Of a stretch of DNA of 64,000 nt, positions 10,721 through 23,055 are shown piece after piece. The notes under the pieces were generated by a model. The model was given only the letters and a program-made list of their open reading frames with translations, was not told the DNA's origin and made no database searches. The DNA comes from Thamnaconus septentrionalis (lineage: Eukaryota; Chordata; Actinopteri; Tetraodontiformes; Monacanthidae). The stretch's first letter is position 1. The number at the start of each line of letters is the position of its first letter. The DNA lies in the NCBI GenBank assembly GCA_009823395.1, contig CM020515.1, positions 8,664,489-8,728,488 on the forward strand, read 5' to 3'. Position numbers and translations under genes: made by a program.

Positions 10721-12741
10721 TTTCATCCGCGCTCGACTAAATGCTGCTGGTAGCTGCAGGGGTCGGGGATGTTGGCCTTCGCTTGGCCGGTCAGCATCGC
10801 CGTCTTCCGCCTCTGGCCACTGGAGGGCCTAATTTTTGCTTTTTTTTTTGTTATTTCAGCGCCTAAAAAAAACACTTTTTTACCGTCATCTTTGTAGTAA
10901 CATGCAGGATGTAATTCTGCCGCCGCAGCGAAACAGACGCAGACATTGAAGATGTGGCTGAAATATTTGACATGCCGCATGCGTTTTTTTTTTTTTTTTT
11001 TGCATTTAGCCGCGTGGACAGAAGCGCACGTACATACGCACATCATACCGTGCCCTCACACTGTACACACACGCATCCCTAAAGATCCAGCGCGCATGTT
11101 GCAGTGTTTACCAGCGCGTGAAACACTGCTGCTCTGCATAGTCGGTCTTGATGTCTCTCTCGCTCTCTCTCTTTCTCTCGTCTTTAAAACAGCAGGGGTT
11201 GTTGGGGGCAGTGTCTGCCGTGACTGAAGCTTTGCGTTTGCGTGTTTGAGCCGCTCGCGTGCGAACAAAGACCGAGGGTGGCACTCAGGTCACCTTGCGA
11301 GCGGCCTCAAGTTTTTCCGCCAGTTTTCGCCAATGCTGAGAGACGATTAATGGCTCATGCAGCGCCGACACCGGACTCTCGCTCTCACGCCGAGGATGAT
11401 TGTCCTGCATATTGTTGACATCAGGAGAATATCCAGATCAATGGCACTGTCAGCCAAGAACTTTCTTTGATTAAAAGGAAAGAGTTTGCATCGATTGCGA
11501 GCGGTTGCGTCGGCTCCGATGCTGCCGCAGGACGATAGCTGGACGTCTCTGTGTTTGGTGACAAGTTTTCCCAATTCAGGGGCTGCAGACTTCAGAGGAC
11601 CTGGTCTATGACTGTTTGTAATGAGAGGTTCTATCATTTCTCCACCCTGCCGAAATGCATTTTGGGAGACGCAAGGCAATTTAAAGGATCCATGTGGTGC
11701 CTGAAGGATGAGCTGGTCTGTCGGAAGGAGACTCTGAATGGACGGCCTTGTCGCACCAAATGTGCCGTAATCAGCCCAATAAGTGCTGCCCTTGGAGGCA
11801 TAGCGGCGCGTCTTTTTATTCCAGGTGCAGACAGCTGCGCGTTCCCAGGCGGCGCCGCACTGCTGTCACTCCTTCAGGGTCACCAACCTGGCCACGGCTC
11901 CGCCCCTGGCATCATCCATTGATGTGACATGAACGAAGAAACTAGTTCTAGACTTCAGGAATTGTGATTTTAAACCAAAAGTTCGCCCTAAGTTGTGAAA
12001 ATGTACAAATTGTACATACACAACTCCTCTTGTTGGGAAGGATTCCTGATTCAAGCTTCTTCAGTTGAATTCGTGGCCGTTGTCTCTTCTTCCCCTTCTT
12101 TACCGTCTTCATTCCGGCAAACTCGGCACCGCCACGAATCCTGCCGCTCCCTGCTGTGTTATAACGGCATGGAATAGTAGCTCATTTCGAGCTCATGTCA
12201 CTCAAAGAAAAAAGTTAATTGCGTCTCCTCTCAAACAATTAGCAGTGCAGGAACGGTGTAATTTGAATGCCGATGCAAAATTAAAAATATAAGTGTTTGC
12301 TCAATCACGCATCTCAGTGTTTAAACATTGTTTTGTTCAATTGTGTGATCATCCTATCATCATAAAGTTATTCTCAGTGTTCAGCTGAGTTTCTCAGCAA
12401 CTAAACTCCTTATATTTTGATTTATCTGTTAGATACAATCCAGCGGAACAAAGAGCACACAGCTGTTATAAATCACGCAGACTCTCGCCGCCGTAATTAG
12501 GGAGGGCTTGTATACTCCGACAAGCAGTAAAAAATTAAGGCGGCTACTGTACGTTCCGATTACATCGAGGCAAAGTAAAGACCTCTCCCTCCTCCTCCTC
12601 AATTTTTAATCACAGCTCTCAGCCCTGACTGAGCCATTAAAAGATGCCGCCTGAGCTAAACAATATTCCCCAAACACGAGGGTGAAATAAGTAGTGAACT
12701 CCTTTTGTCGCTCGCAGATTGAAGTCAGCGAGTGAAGGGGG
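10721..12741. other. Non-coding stretch
   Basis: Poly(T) lies at 10,985-11,000 and a CT-rich run at 11,155-11,178. Bases 12,480-12,560 are an unusually clean unique block with GTAATTAGG and AAAAATTAAGG homeodomain-type cores. No gene was recognised. Confidence 0.35.
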
Positions 12742-12768
12742 GGAGAGAGAGAGAGAGAGAGAGAGAGA
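12742..12768. repeat. (GA)n microsatellite
   Basis: About 27 bp of GA followed by an A run. Confidence 0.95.
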
Positions 12769-14757
12769 AAAAAAAACCACAGTGAGCCGCTCTGAATCTG
12801 TGCAGCGGGCAGCCAGGGACTGCGCTGCCTGTTTAGAATTCAGCACGCAATGCAGGGAATACGTGAACATATGTCGGAGAAAGAACATTTTTGAAAGGAA
12901 TAAACTCTCTCAGAAACATTTAATGTGTGCAACGCCGGTATTGACATGCAAATACCTCTGTGTGGTGCGCAGAGTCCTCCGCATTAATATTTGCAGTTGT
13001 GAACACGTCACGACGAGCGCCACGTATTTTCACTTGCCTCCTTACATCAAAAAATAGACTTTAGCACTCGGGTGTGATGGCAGAGAGGTGCAGTTAAACC
13101 TGGTCACCTGCTTATGCAGTACAATTATAGTAGTGCAAAGTAGCGGTGCACCAATATAGCAGTAAAGCAAATATATCTAGCATCCACTCATAGTGAGACA
13201 TTTTCTTCTGCATGCAACGTTTTCCTGCTGCTGGTCGTCAGTGTTAGCGCTTTTAGCTAACAGCGAGGTGATATTTCTTAAAGCTGCGTGTGGAGGGAAA
13301 GGTCTTTGCTTCTTGCATTCCTTCCCAAACTTGCAATTTGTCTTCATTAAGTTTTTTTTGTGTGTGTGTTTGTGTGGACTTAGCAAACGTAATGCAGAAA
13401 TATTTGTTTGCGAACTTTAGATTTTGCTGGATTGCCAGTGTGTTTCTGGTGGTTGACAGTTAACTGTTGTTTTGGACCATTATTGTGTCGGTCTGACAAG
13501 AGATGTCAAGTTGTACTGCGGCTGAGAGAAGCGCCTCAGCTTGCTTTGGCTCTGGTGAGTCTTGCCCCATAGCAGCCTCCACACTCACCATTTAGTATCT
13601 GCCATTGTTTCCATTTCGGAGCAGCTTCTTCTTCCATTTGGCGGAACAAATTGGAGCAGATTGTCTTTTAAAGACGGTCTTTTTACCCATGAAGGAAGCC
13701 GACTGGTTCTTGAATTATTGGAATTAAAACCAGTGAGAAACGCAGTCTACTGGAGATTGGCAAGATGGATGGGCATGAGGTCTAAGTTGAAAATCGTTAG
13801 CATCAGCATCTTGTCCCAGAAAGACCTCTTAAGATGTGATGAATACATTAGGGCAGAACTTCTGAAGTCAGACAGAAAGCAGATCCAGCAATTCTGGGAA
13901 ATATATACACAAAGTTTTGAGCAATTTTTTCTAGTTTGGTGTGAGACCTCTGCAGCTATATTACACCAAATGATGCACGCTGATGCCGAGCGGTGTGAGT
14001 TTGTGTCGTTTGCTCTCAAGATTTTGTGCCTCTCTTGGAAATATCTCTATATATCCTGTTAAGCGTAATGCCATTACTCGCTCTGCCTGCAAAAAAAAAA
14101 AGACAAAGATTTTGTTGTTGCCAGCACATTGGAGTGGCGCTCTGCGGAGACTCCTTTTCACACTCTCACCTCTGCCACCAGGAGGTTTGGGCTGAATCTC
14201 CGGGCCGACGAGTCTGTGGCAACTCCTCAAACTCACTCTCACCTCTGCCCTCGCTCTCACCCCGCTGGACCCTCAAGCTCCACTTTATTATTGAGGTTGA
14301 CGGTTCATGCGTGGGGATGGACACAGTCAGGTCCCTGTGCCCTCCTCAGGAGGACGCCCGTACGGCCTTATTCCTTTTTTTTCTTTTCCTTGTTGCAGAA
14401 TTAAAGTGTCGAACTGGTTCTTGACCCGCAGTTTGGAGAGTCGAGCCACTGGGCGCAGACGGTTGGAAACTCTTACCTGTCTTTAAGGACCAATTGTCAG
14501 ATCATTATTCTTCCATCCTGGACTTCTGCAGGAGCATTAAAACGTTGCCGACGTGCAGGAGACTGTTAGCCCTCTGTTTGCAGCCTGCCACAAAAAGGCT
14601 GGGTTTTTAGCTTCCTGCTAAAACTGTGCTGCGTTGCGCTTGGTTCAAAAAATAAAGCGGGCCTGCGAGGTGCTCCAAACGGCCAGCTTACACTGCAAGT
14701 GGAGGTGTGTTGTGACATCACAAAGGGCTGATTTCTGATACTGCATGTTTTAATATA
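12769..14757. other. Non-coding stretch with one long unexplained ORF
   Basis: An octamer ATGCAAAT lies at 12,946-12,953. A 166-codon + strand ORF (13,562-14,062) shows no signal peptide, domain or repeated motif and has AT-rich third positions, so it is not called as a gene. Poly(A) lies at 14,091-14,102. No named repeat was seen. Confidence 0.35.
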
Positions 14758-15235
14758 CACTCCTGATCAAAATCTTAAGACCAGCTAAGAAATTGGAAGA
14801 ATTTGCATTTTGCACTGCTGGATCTTAAGAAGGTTCGAAGTAGAGCTTCAAAGTGCAAAAAAGAAGAAATGGGAGCAAGAGAAAAAAAAATGAGTCGGCA
14901 ATTTGTTGAAAATAACAATTTAACTGAAATAGGCTGTTCATCAGCTGATCAAAAGTTGAAGACCACAGCCTTCAAAAGCCAAAATCTGCAACAAAAAAAT
15001 TGGATTCCATGTCATTTTAATCACTCTGTCAAGATCTCCTGATGGCAAAGGCAATAAAGCTCACTGCCTTTGAACGTGGTCGGATTGTTGAAGCGCATAA
15101 GCAGCCATCAAAAGTTTTGGTCTCTTGCTCCCATTTCGTCTTTTGGCATTTTGAAGCTCTACCTAGAACCTTCTTTAGATCCAGCTGTGCAAAATGCAAT
15201 TCTTGCAGTTTCTTCTCTGGTCTTCATCAGGAGTG
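14758..15235 (+). mobile_element. Tc1/mariner deletion derivative with long TIRs
   Basis: The left end CACTCCTGATCAAAATCTTA (14,758) is mirrored at the right end, where ...TCATCAGGAGTG stops at 15,235. The inverted repeats run about 115-124 bp (14,758-14,882 against 15,122-15,235). The left flank is TA, the Tc1 target; the right flank is TC, probably a decayed TA. The interior keeps the leader and first codons of a transposase, then jumps directly into the right arm, so most of the transposase is deleted. It is a dead, non-autonomous copy that could once have been mobilised in trans. Confidence 0.85.
15042..15110 (+). pseudogene. Tc1-family transposase, N-terminal remnant
   Basis: Translation from the ATG at 15,042 begins MAKAIKLTAFERGRIVEAHK, which matches the N-terminal start of the Tc1 DNA-binding domain (the ...FERGRIVELHKQG type of motif). 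After about 22 residues the reading frame enters the right terminal repeat. The rest of the helix-turn-helix region and the catalytic DDE domain are absent. It cannot encode a working enzyme. Confidence 0.8.
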
Positions 15236-16521
15236 TCCACCCTCTAAAACTAGGAGGAAGCAGAAGAGGAGTAGTATGGACTCGACAGATCTTTCCTCAA
15301 TTCTTCCAAATCCATTGACAAACTACACATTTTGCGTAATCGATTGAAACCACCTGTTCATTGAATTGCATCGGGCACAATATGGGACCTCCAACCTTTG
15401 GCACAGACCAGACCAGCACTGGTCGGGCGTCCCGCTGTTTGAAGATAGCCCCGAGGCGCTTTGCAAGCTGATGAACCCTGTTTAACCTTTTCACCCTGTT
15501 TCACGCCGACATGCAGATTGCAATGAAAAGAAAAAAAAAAAGTGGATTATTATCGTACATGAAAGCAGATGTGAAGGTCCAGAATCAAAGCCAGCCAGTC
15601 AGTCTGAGTGAAGATCCAGCACATCTCACTTGTCTGGGACTAATGGCTTTCAAATCCCCACCCATCCCCACCCGCCACAGTCTGCTGTCAAACCCCATCT
15701 CGACGCGCCACTGGGATAACCTATTTACAGATTAATCCTTGTCTCAAAAAATGTATGTGTCACCCGAGCGCGGCAGCGTCGGGGAGATTTGGGCTCTGTA
15801 CCTGGGCGCCCGGGACGATACTGCACTTAACGTGGTTTTGCACCCGCCCCCGACCCCCCCCCCCCTCCCCTGCGGCGACACGTTCTCGAGCTGACATCCT
15901 GCCGCGGATTTGCGCCACGTGATTGCGTTTTTTGCAACCGCCAGCTCCCGCTCCTCCTCTCCCCTGGCCTGACCTCCGGAAATAAAGCCGCCCGAGAGCT
16001 CAATCCATTAGCGTCACTCAGGCACATAAATATCTTGCGACAGATTCAGAAATAGGCTCTCAAAATGTGATTGTCATTGAGGCGCGGCCGTCGCGTCATG
16101 CGCTCCAGGTGTACGGACATAATTTCTCTGATTGAGTGGGCGAGTACGCGTACCCTTATTCCCCCCCCCCCCAACACTCAATAAATTTGATTTCCTGCTT
16201 GTTTTAAAGTCCTAATTCATTTCGCAATCCCGCTTTTGGAAAATAAAATAAAATACAGTCGCAGGGCAAAAGCATTTTGGGAGAAAACAAAAGATTCCGG
16301 GTCTTGTATCAACTCTCAAAGCCCACGTCAATTAATCTGCGGTAAATATTTGATGCTCGGTCTCTCCTCGCGCAGTCATCAGGATTCTCATTTGTTTTTT
16401 TGTATTTTTGTATTTTTTTTTTTTTTTCTGCCTTTAGAAACTCAGACTAATTCAGCACAGCTAATGACTTCCTCAATAACGCTCCCGGATAGCACTGAGC
16501 ACGCATTTCTTCGACGAGGGA

Positions 16522-16523
<2 letters not shown>
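15236..16523. other. Non-coding stretch
   Basis: A GC-rich block with C runs lies at about 15,830-15,990. A clean unique block follows at 15,990-16,120 with CCATTAGCG and TGTGATTGTCATTG motifs. Poly(C) lies at 16,161-16,172 and poly(T) at about 16,416-16,428. No gene was recognised. Confidence 0.35.

Positions 16524-16561
<38 letters not shown>
16524..16561. repeat. (TG)n microsatellite
   Basis: About 38 bp of uninterrupted TG. Confidence 0.97.
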
Positions 16562-16565
<4 letters not shown>

Positions 16566-18899
16566 TTTAATAACAAATGGATCTATGAGTAAAGATTGGA
16601 GGCTCGCAGCCTGCCAGGGATTGCGGTGATGAATAAGTCTTGACAGCCTTATAGAGGGATATATTGTTTTCTGGGACACTGGACGTTTTCATCTGGCGCT
16701 GGGAGAGACTGATTAAAGGGAAGATACCACTGAGAATTCTATCTGTACACACAGTTATGAAAGCACTTTTGGAAAAGACAAAAAAAAAACACCTTTGGGG
16801 CGCCTGAGAGGCTCGGAGGTCGTGCTGCGCCGCGCTCTTAATTATTTTCTTGCTTACCATCCCAGCGCTGCGTCTTCGGGCGAACGGCTAAGTTCCAACA
16901 AACTCGAAGACGAGCCGATCCGCAGTTGTCATGTTTTACCTTTCTTTTTTTTTCTTTTTATCAGAATTTGTTTTTTTCCGGGGGCGGCTGGCAGAAATTG
17001 CAGTTGGTATGACGTCGACATCAAACAGACCCGGATATCACGTCGACACTCCCCGATGAGTCGGTGTCACGCGAACTCTCTGTGTTAGGCATGATGAAAG
17101 ACTGCGCAGGGGCACACGGCCTAATGAGATCGCATGTCTCCGGCCTGAAGTCGGGTCGGGGGGGATGAATTCCGTGTACTCATGCCTCTTTGATGACGCA
17201 GATTCTTCGGTGGGAGGCCGCGTCGTGGCGGGGAGCCGATCCGAATTAATCACAGGTTTTCCCGACGTTGACACGGTTCTGAAACGCCTCCAGTGTTGAA
17301 GAGGTGACGCCGGTTCGTGGACAGTTTGCGGTGATGGAAATGGTAGTAACGCTTTCTTTTTGGACACCTTGACATTTTTAAAATGTTGGCGGGCAGTGCG
17401 GGGGGGTGTTTTTTTTGTTTCAAAAGCAGTCAGCATCAGTAAAAGTGCTGCGTTCAAGTTCATGTGGTGGAGCGAGAAGTCGAGGTCGGACGATCAGAAA
17501 GACCCGGAAATTCAATCGGGGCAAGAAATAGACCATGCGGAAAAATAGGAAGTGCTCACGAGAGGGAAAACCTCTTATCACTTTCTTTTTTACATTTATT
17601 TTGGAATGATGAAATAGGCATGAAATAGTTCAGAAAAAGAAACCAAGGCAAGTTTCTTACATCTTTTTTTTTTTAATGCAAAATGAATCAGTCAGGTGAC
17701 CAGGCTGTGTTTTATTTAGCACTCTACAAATGTCAAGATGAATGTCAAGAATAAATAAAAGAAGCTTCATCATTATGCCTGAGTACATTTAAAGGGAGAT
17801 TAAGATGACGCGCCACTCCACAGTTCTGTTGTCGCGCGCGCGCTCTCGCAGCTCGCCGCGGTGAAAAGGGCAGTAAAGCGGCGTAACAATGATCCTAAAT
17901 CATAATTACCTTCGTGCCCGTTAATTGTTTTTGTTGGTCTGCCTGTCATGGAATCGCGCCAAAAGCCGACAAATGGATTTATTAAAATCCTGACGGCCAG
18001 ATTTCATGTTTAAATTACACCGATGTTTTTGTGTTTTTCTATGCTTTTATATTTCACATATTTTTATTACAAAACAACAATCAAGTCAAAAACTAAAGGA
18101 GCAAAAAGCCCATTCCCGCCAACAGCAGTAAAAGAAAAGAAAATGTTAGCGTTAGCAATTGGTATATTCACCAGTGACTTCACTGAATGAAGCAAATTCA
18201 TTAGCTTTTGTTTTTGCGTTGTTTCTTTTTTGCTCGACCTCCAGTCGAGAGTAAACACCCCTCTTCCTTCAGCCCAGCTCTTTGAAAAGTTCTCCGCCTA
18301 TCGAGGCCATTCATCACCGTCATCTTAGCCACAGGGATGTCACACTCTGCACGGACACATACCTCGGCTGCGAACACGTCATTTTCTTCTTCTCCTGCAT
18401 CTCGTCCTCCCCTGTCTTCTCACCTTTCCCCTCTCGGCTTCCTCCCAGATCGTTAATGCGGATCTCATCTGTGCCATGCAGCCTGCATGGGTATTTATTA
18501 GCAGCTGTCACATATTGGCTGCATCAATAATTAGTCACTGTAAAGCCATTCGGGTCCTAATTACGAGAAGGGTCCGCTGTCGGGGTGATCCATCAACTTG
18601 TCTCGCCACGGCGCACATGCAAATTCCGGCGGGCGCGCAGGTTTTCCTCAGCCATACGTGTCGCTGCCCCACTGCCGCACTGTATAATGAGCTGATACGG
18701 TCGCGTAATGATTCATCTCCTGCCGAGGCGGCGCTCGATGTATTTTGATGCGATCGCCGCTTCTGACTGCAAGCGGTGGCACAAGTCATATAAGTGCAAT
18801 TAAATACTGCGGGACGTTTATGTCTTCATCACTTATTTATCAGCCTGGCATTTGAATTTATGCTTGTTCATTAGCACGTGACAAATGCAAGTGTTTGTC
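16562..18899. other. Non-coding stretch with two candidate conserved blocks
   Basis: Bases 17,800-18,020 combine a CGCGCGCGC run with several AT-rich homeodomain-type cores (ATAATTACC, GTTAATTG). Bases 18,470-18,890 are unique, with AATAATTAGTCAC, an octamer ATGCAAAT (18,617-18,624) and TAATGATTCATC. Both have the look of developmental conserved non-coding elements. This is inference only. Confidence 0.3.
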
Positions 18900-19560
18900 G
18901 AAGGGAGCTTCTGGTGTGGTGGTGGTGTTGGGGTTGGTGGGGGGCGGGGGGGTTAGTTTGTGTTGCACTTTTTAAGAGCAAAGTTTGGAAAGTGCTCTCG
19001 AAAGGCAATAATGCCTTGGCGATACCCCAGCATGAATCTTTGCAAAGTGCCGACGGTAAATACGAAAAGAAACTGGAAAATGTCCACCACAAAAAAGCAA
19101 AAGAAACAAGGCAGACTCTCGAAAGCGAGTTGGTGTTTAAGCCAGTCGAAATTTGCAACGGGAGGCAGCAGATGTTGGAAACTCGAGGCTCTGAGTGCAA
19201 ATTGACTGCAGGTCAGTGAGGAAGAAGGCGATGAGAAGAAGACATCAACTTTGTGAGTGGGTAGGTAGGATTTTGTCAGTATACAGGTGAAAATTAGGAA
19301 GGCAGTTTGCTAAGTTTAGAGTTGCAAGTGGTGCCCACGGTTAAAGTAGTGAGTTGGTTGGTTGAAAGGTGAGTTGTAGATGAGCAGGGAAGGTGAGTCA
19401 GGCAGTTGGTCGGAAAGTGGGTACATAGTTTCATTGGCAGAGGTTTAGTAGGTGGAGAGTAGATTGATTAGCAGGTTAGCTGCAGTATTGATTAGCAGGT
19501 TAACTACTACACTGGACACATGAGATGGTTGTAAGATTGACCCATCTCAGACACCGGATG
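18900..19560. other. G-rich and degenerate repeat tract
   Basis: A G-rich (GGT)n-like run lies at 18,913-18,952. From 19,200 to 19,510 the + strand is purine- and G-rich, with short duplications such as ATTGATTAGCAGGTTA, present at about 19,465 and 19,489. This looks like an old, degenerate minisatellite. No gene was recognised. Confidence 0.4.
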
Positions 19561-21539
19561 TTGTGACTTTTATTTTCTATTTTTCGCCACCAGGCAGCAT
19601 TAGACACTTTGGTTCCCTTCCCTGCTTTTCTCTTTACCATGTTACGTCCTGTAAATACATTTACCTCCAATTTCTCTTCCAGCCCGCGGTCTTCATTGCT
19701 TTTAGGAAATCTCTAAATGAAGCAATATATTTTAATGTTGCTCGTAGCGGAACCCCGTTTAGTTTTTTTATAACGGGAGGGCCGCCGCGCCGCACCCTGG
19801 ATAACTTGCACAAATATTATACGGGATGTATATTTGCTGTGAATGCAGAATTAGTGGATTAGCGGTTTGTGTGTATGTGCAGCCTGCATTTTGAGTGTGC
19901 ACGTTCAGGTGCTGCAAGCGAATCCTTTCGAATCCCGTCGATCCATAACATATCCCGCAATAAAAAGTAAGTGGCTCAGAGTGCACGCGCCCGCTTTTTT
20001 TTTTTAATGTTGCGTCGCTCCACCTGCCCCCAACCCCTCCCCCTTCCCTTGCGATTGAGCGCCGTTCACTTCTTTTAAACGTCGCCAACCGTGCCGCCGC
20101 GTCTCCATCTGTTCTGCCGCAGCACCCGTGAGCACCTTGTTGCGTTTTGCTGCAGCTGCACGTCGTAGCCCATAAAACAAGCGGCGACGGCGGCGCCCCG
20201 GTGCACAAGCGAGCGCATTATCATCAGCCGGCCCGCGGACTTTTATGGCCTGCCACACCTCTCAGCCATGTTTTATGGGGGCTGCCGCCACGCGCGAGGC
20301 AGCGGGGGAAAGGGAGCAGCGGGGAAGCAGGCGAAGGAGGGAGGCGGGGAGGACTGCGATGTAAATTGTGCACCGCAGGCTGCGCTAAGTTACCGGAACA
20401 ATCACACAGCACAACAGCGGTGAAATATTGCGACCTGTAATAGGAGGAGGTGGTGGGGTGGGGGTGCAGAGGAGAACACTAATTTTAGCAGAATTGCAAC
20501 CAATTTTGAATAGTAGTGGCAGAGCCAGAAATCTTTCCTTGAGGGCGCCAATGGGTGAGATCATGACTCACACAGGGGGTGGCAATAAGTAGACGCGTAA
20601 AATGCTACTTGTTTCAAATTATTGTAACTCGTTTTTACTTGCTTTTAGATTATTACTCTAATTGGTCCAATAGTTTTTTGTATTTATCAAATGTTTTCAG
20701 GCTGACCTAATTGTTAAGTTTAAGTTATGTTAGTATTAGCAAACATTAGCTTTCTATCAGCCGTAACAGTTAGCTAAGAAGGTGCATTCACGTAGCTAAT
20801 GCACTGATCAACGTCTTCAGCTGGTTTGCGTTCTGTTTTTTATTCTTATTATTTTCACAAATACTCAAAACAAGAATGAAATGCTGGCCGAGAAGCCGCA
20901 CACAGACGTGTGCCGCGACGGTAAGCAGCATTTCACACCAACTACCAGGACATCTGTTGCAGGCATCCTGAGGCGGGCTTGTGAATATCAAACGTGTTGG
21001 GTGTAATGCTGGAGTTGTTAGCGGCAAAATAATCACACTGAGTCCTCACACACTTGGCTCGCGGAAACAAAATGAATGCAGTCAGATAAATAATTGTTTG
21101 GGAGCAAGCTGGCGATGGTCGAATTAGACCCGTGGTCAGGCTTTGTACATACCCAGCTGCATTTGTGCAACACTGCATGGACTCATTAGAAGGCGTTCCA
21201 CAAATCAGCTTGTAATGATCCTAATTATATGGCGTAAATTCTATAGTGGGCCCGAGGTCTGGACAAAGATGCATTTGAGTAAATGACTTTGGTCGTAATA
21301 ATGATAATTTATTTTTTTTTCCTATGGGGGTGGGGTGGGGTGTATTTTGGCGAGTGCGTAGCCACATCAGGGCATGATGGCTTGTTTGGGGCCTGGGCCA
21401 AAACGCTGCAGGTTCATGTTCCAAGGGTCAGGCTGATGTTTGGAGGATTATAGGATAAAACTGAAATTAGGACACTGTCGCTGCTGTCACTTTAGACTGA
21501 CATTTCAGGACATGCCACAAGTGTGCATGTGTGCTAGAT
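19561..21539. other. Non-coding stretch, CpG-rich in the middle
   Basis: Bases 19,960-20,430 are CpG-rich and have GCC/CGG-type runs. Bases 20,500-20,800 are AT-rich and resemble decayed repeat. A G-rich run lies near 21,327. ORFs in the CpG-rich block occur in several frames without motifs. No gene was recognised. Confidence 0.35.
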
Positions 21540-21706
<167 letters not shown>

Positions 21707-22496
21707 ATCAACAAGAGGAGTTAGTTATGACTTAACGAACAAAAAACAGAGAAAATTCCTTAATTAGAAAATAAGAAAATTAATAGACTTTTAATTTTAT
21801 AGAATTTTTGGATGATTAATCCTGAAGGGCAACTGAACAGGTTGGCAGAATGACCTGATCTAAAAACAGGTCAAACATGGAATCAAAAACAGCTGTAATT
21901 ATTTCCTGTCAATTTGCTACACGTATAATGCGACCACTAAAATTTCATTTTCTCTCGTCACTTCTTATTTCATTGTGTTTCATTGGGCTGCTGTTATAAC
22001 CACAAATTGGGGATGAATTTACACCGATATTCACAAAGATAAAAATCGATTTAGGTCAACAAGCATGGACCAAAGCTATTTGACACAGTCACCTCCCTCA
22101 GATGTGTACAGTTTCCAGTTCAATGGCAATAAATGGCTTTTAGAAATCTGGAAATTGCCGCCCCTGTCAATGTCTTGGTAAATTAAGCAGCATTTGCATA
22201 CAAAGTGCAGACTTTTAATGGGGTCCAAAGTTAAATTATAGGCAACTGAAACACAAATTTTGGACTGCGTGCAAAACCATCTTACTGTAGCAATACTGGC
22301 CAAATGAAACCTTACAGTGTGTCGTCCAAATTACTTTTCTCTCCTCTGCATTATTGATATGCTTCATTAAGGTGAGATTGATTGCCTATTGACAAGTGCA
22401 TTGCCTAGAGTTACCAGTACTGAGGTGGAGTAACTGCTGACAGCGCAGCACCGGACAGTAACAGGAGCTTAACTGCCCCTGTGAATGATGCCACAT
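21707..22496. other. Non-coding stretch
   Basis: AT-rich unique sequence. An ATTTGCAT octamer lies at 22,192-22,199. No gene or named repeat was seen. Confidence 0.4.
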
Positions 22497-23055
22497 CCAC
22501 GGTCGTCGTGCCGTTGACTCAACGCATAGACTGTGTATCTACATGGGTGGAGCTTCTGGTTTCAAGTGCAAAAAAATTGCATTCTATCATTTGGCCAGCA
22601 GGAACCGCCAAAGTTGGTTGCAAAAAGACTAAAAATGTCAAAACACAAAGGGGCTCAAAGATCGTACCGCTACAAACTGGTTAAAAGTTTTTTGTTGGAC
22701 TTTCACTTGTAAAACTCCTAGAACGTCAGCAAATTTGGCTCAAATGTTAATTTTGCATGATTTAGTTTGATTTTGAGTAAAAAAGAATGCCTATAAAGTT
22801 GTGGGCATGGCTCATGTTCAATAGCCGAATGTGTTTGGCGAACTGACTGGCCGTTTGGGCAAACGCTGCACTCATTCTACAGTCATTGCTCACTTCCGAT
22901 ACCACTCACGCATGCAAATTGGAATGGAATCTTCTGGTTTCAAACGGGACTTGACGCTGAAGGTGGTGCTCACCGTTAAACCAACCTCTCGGCTCCTGAA
23001 TGGATCTTCGCAAACCAATGTACGACGTCACAATGACTCCGTCCATCTGTACATG
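22497..23055 (+). repeat. Interspersed repeat family A, copy 2
   Basis: Bases 22,497-22,920 align with the reverse complement of 8,585-8,985; landmarks include GGTGGAGCTTCTGGTTTC and GTTGGTTGCAAAAAGAC. The sequence to about 23,055, with ACGTCACAATGACTCCGTCC, looks like more of the same or an adjoining fish repeat. No coding sequence is intact. Confidence 0.6.

Noticed and set aside
13562..14062. 166-codon + strand ORF
   Set aside because: No recognisable domain, AT-rich third positions, no splice or promoter context, no similarity to a repeat copy in the window. Left as a chance ORF.
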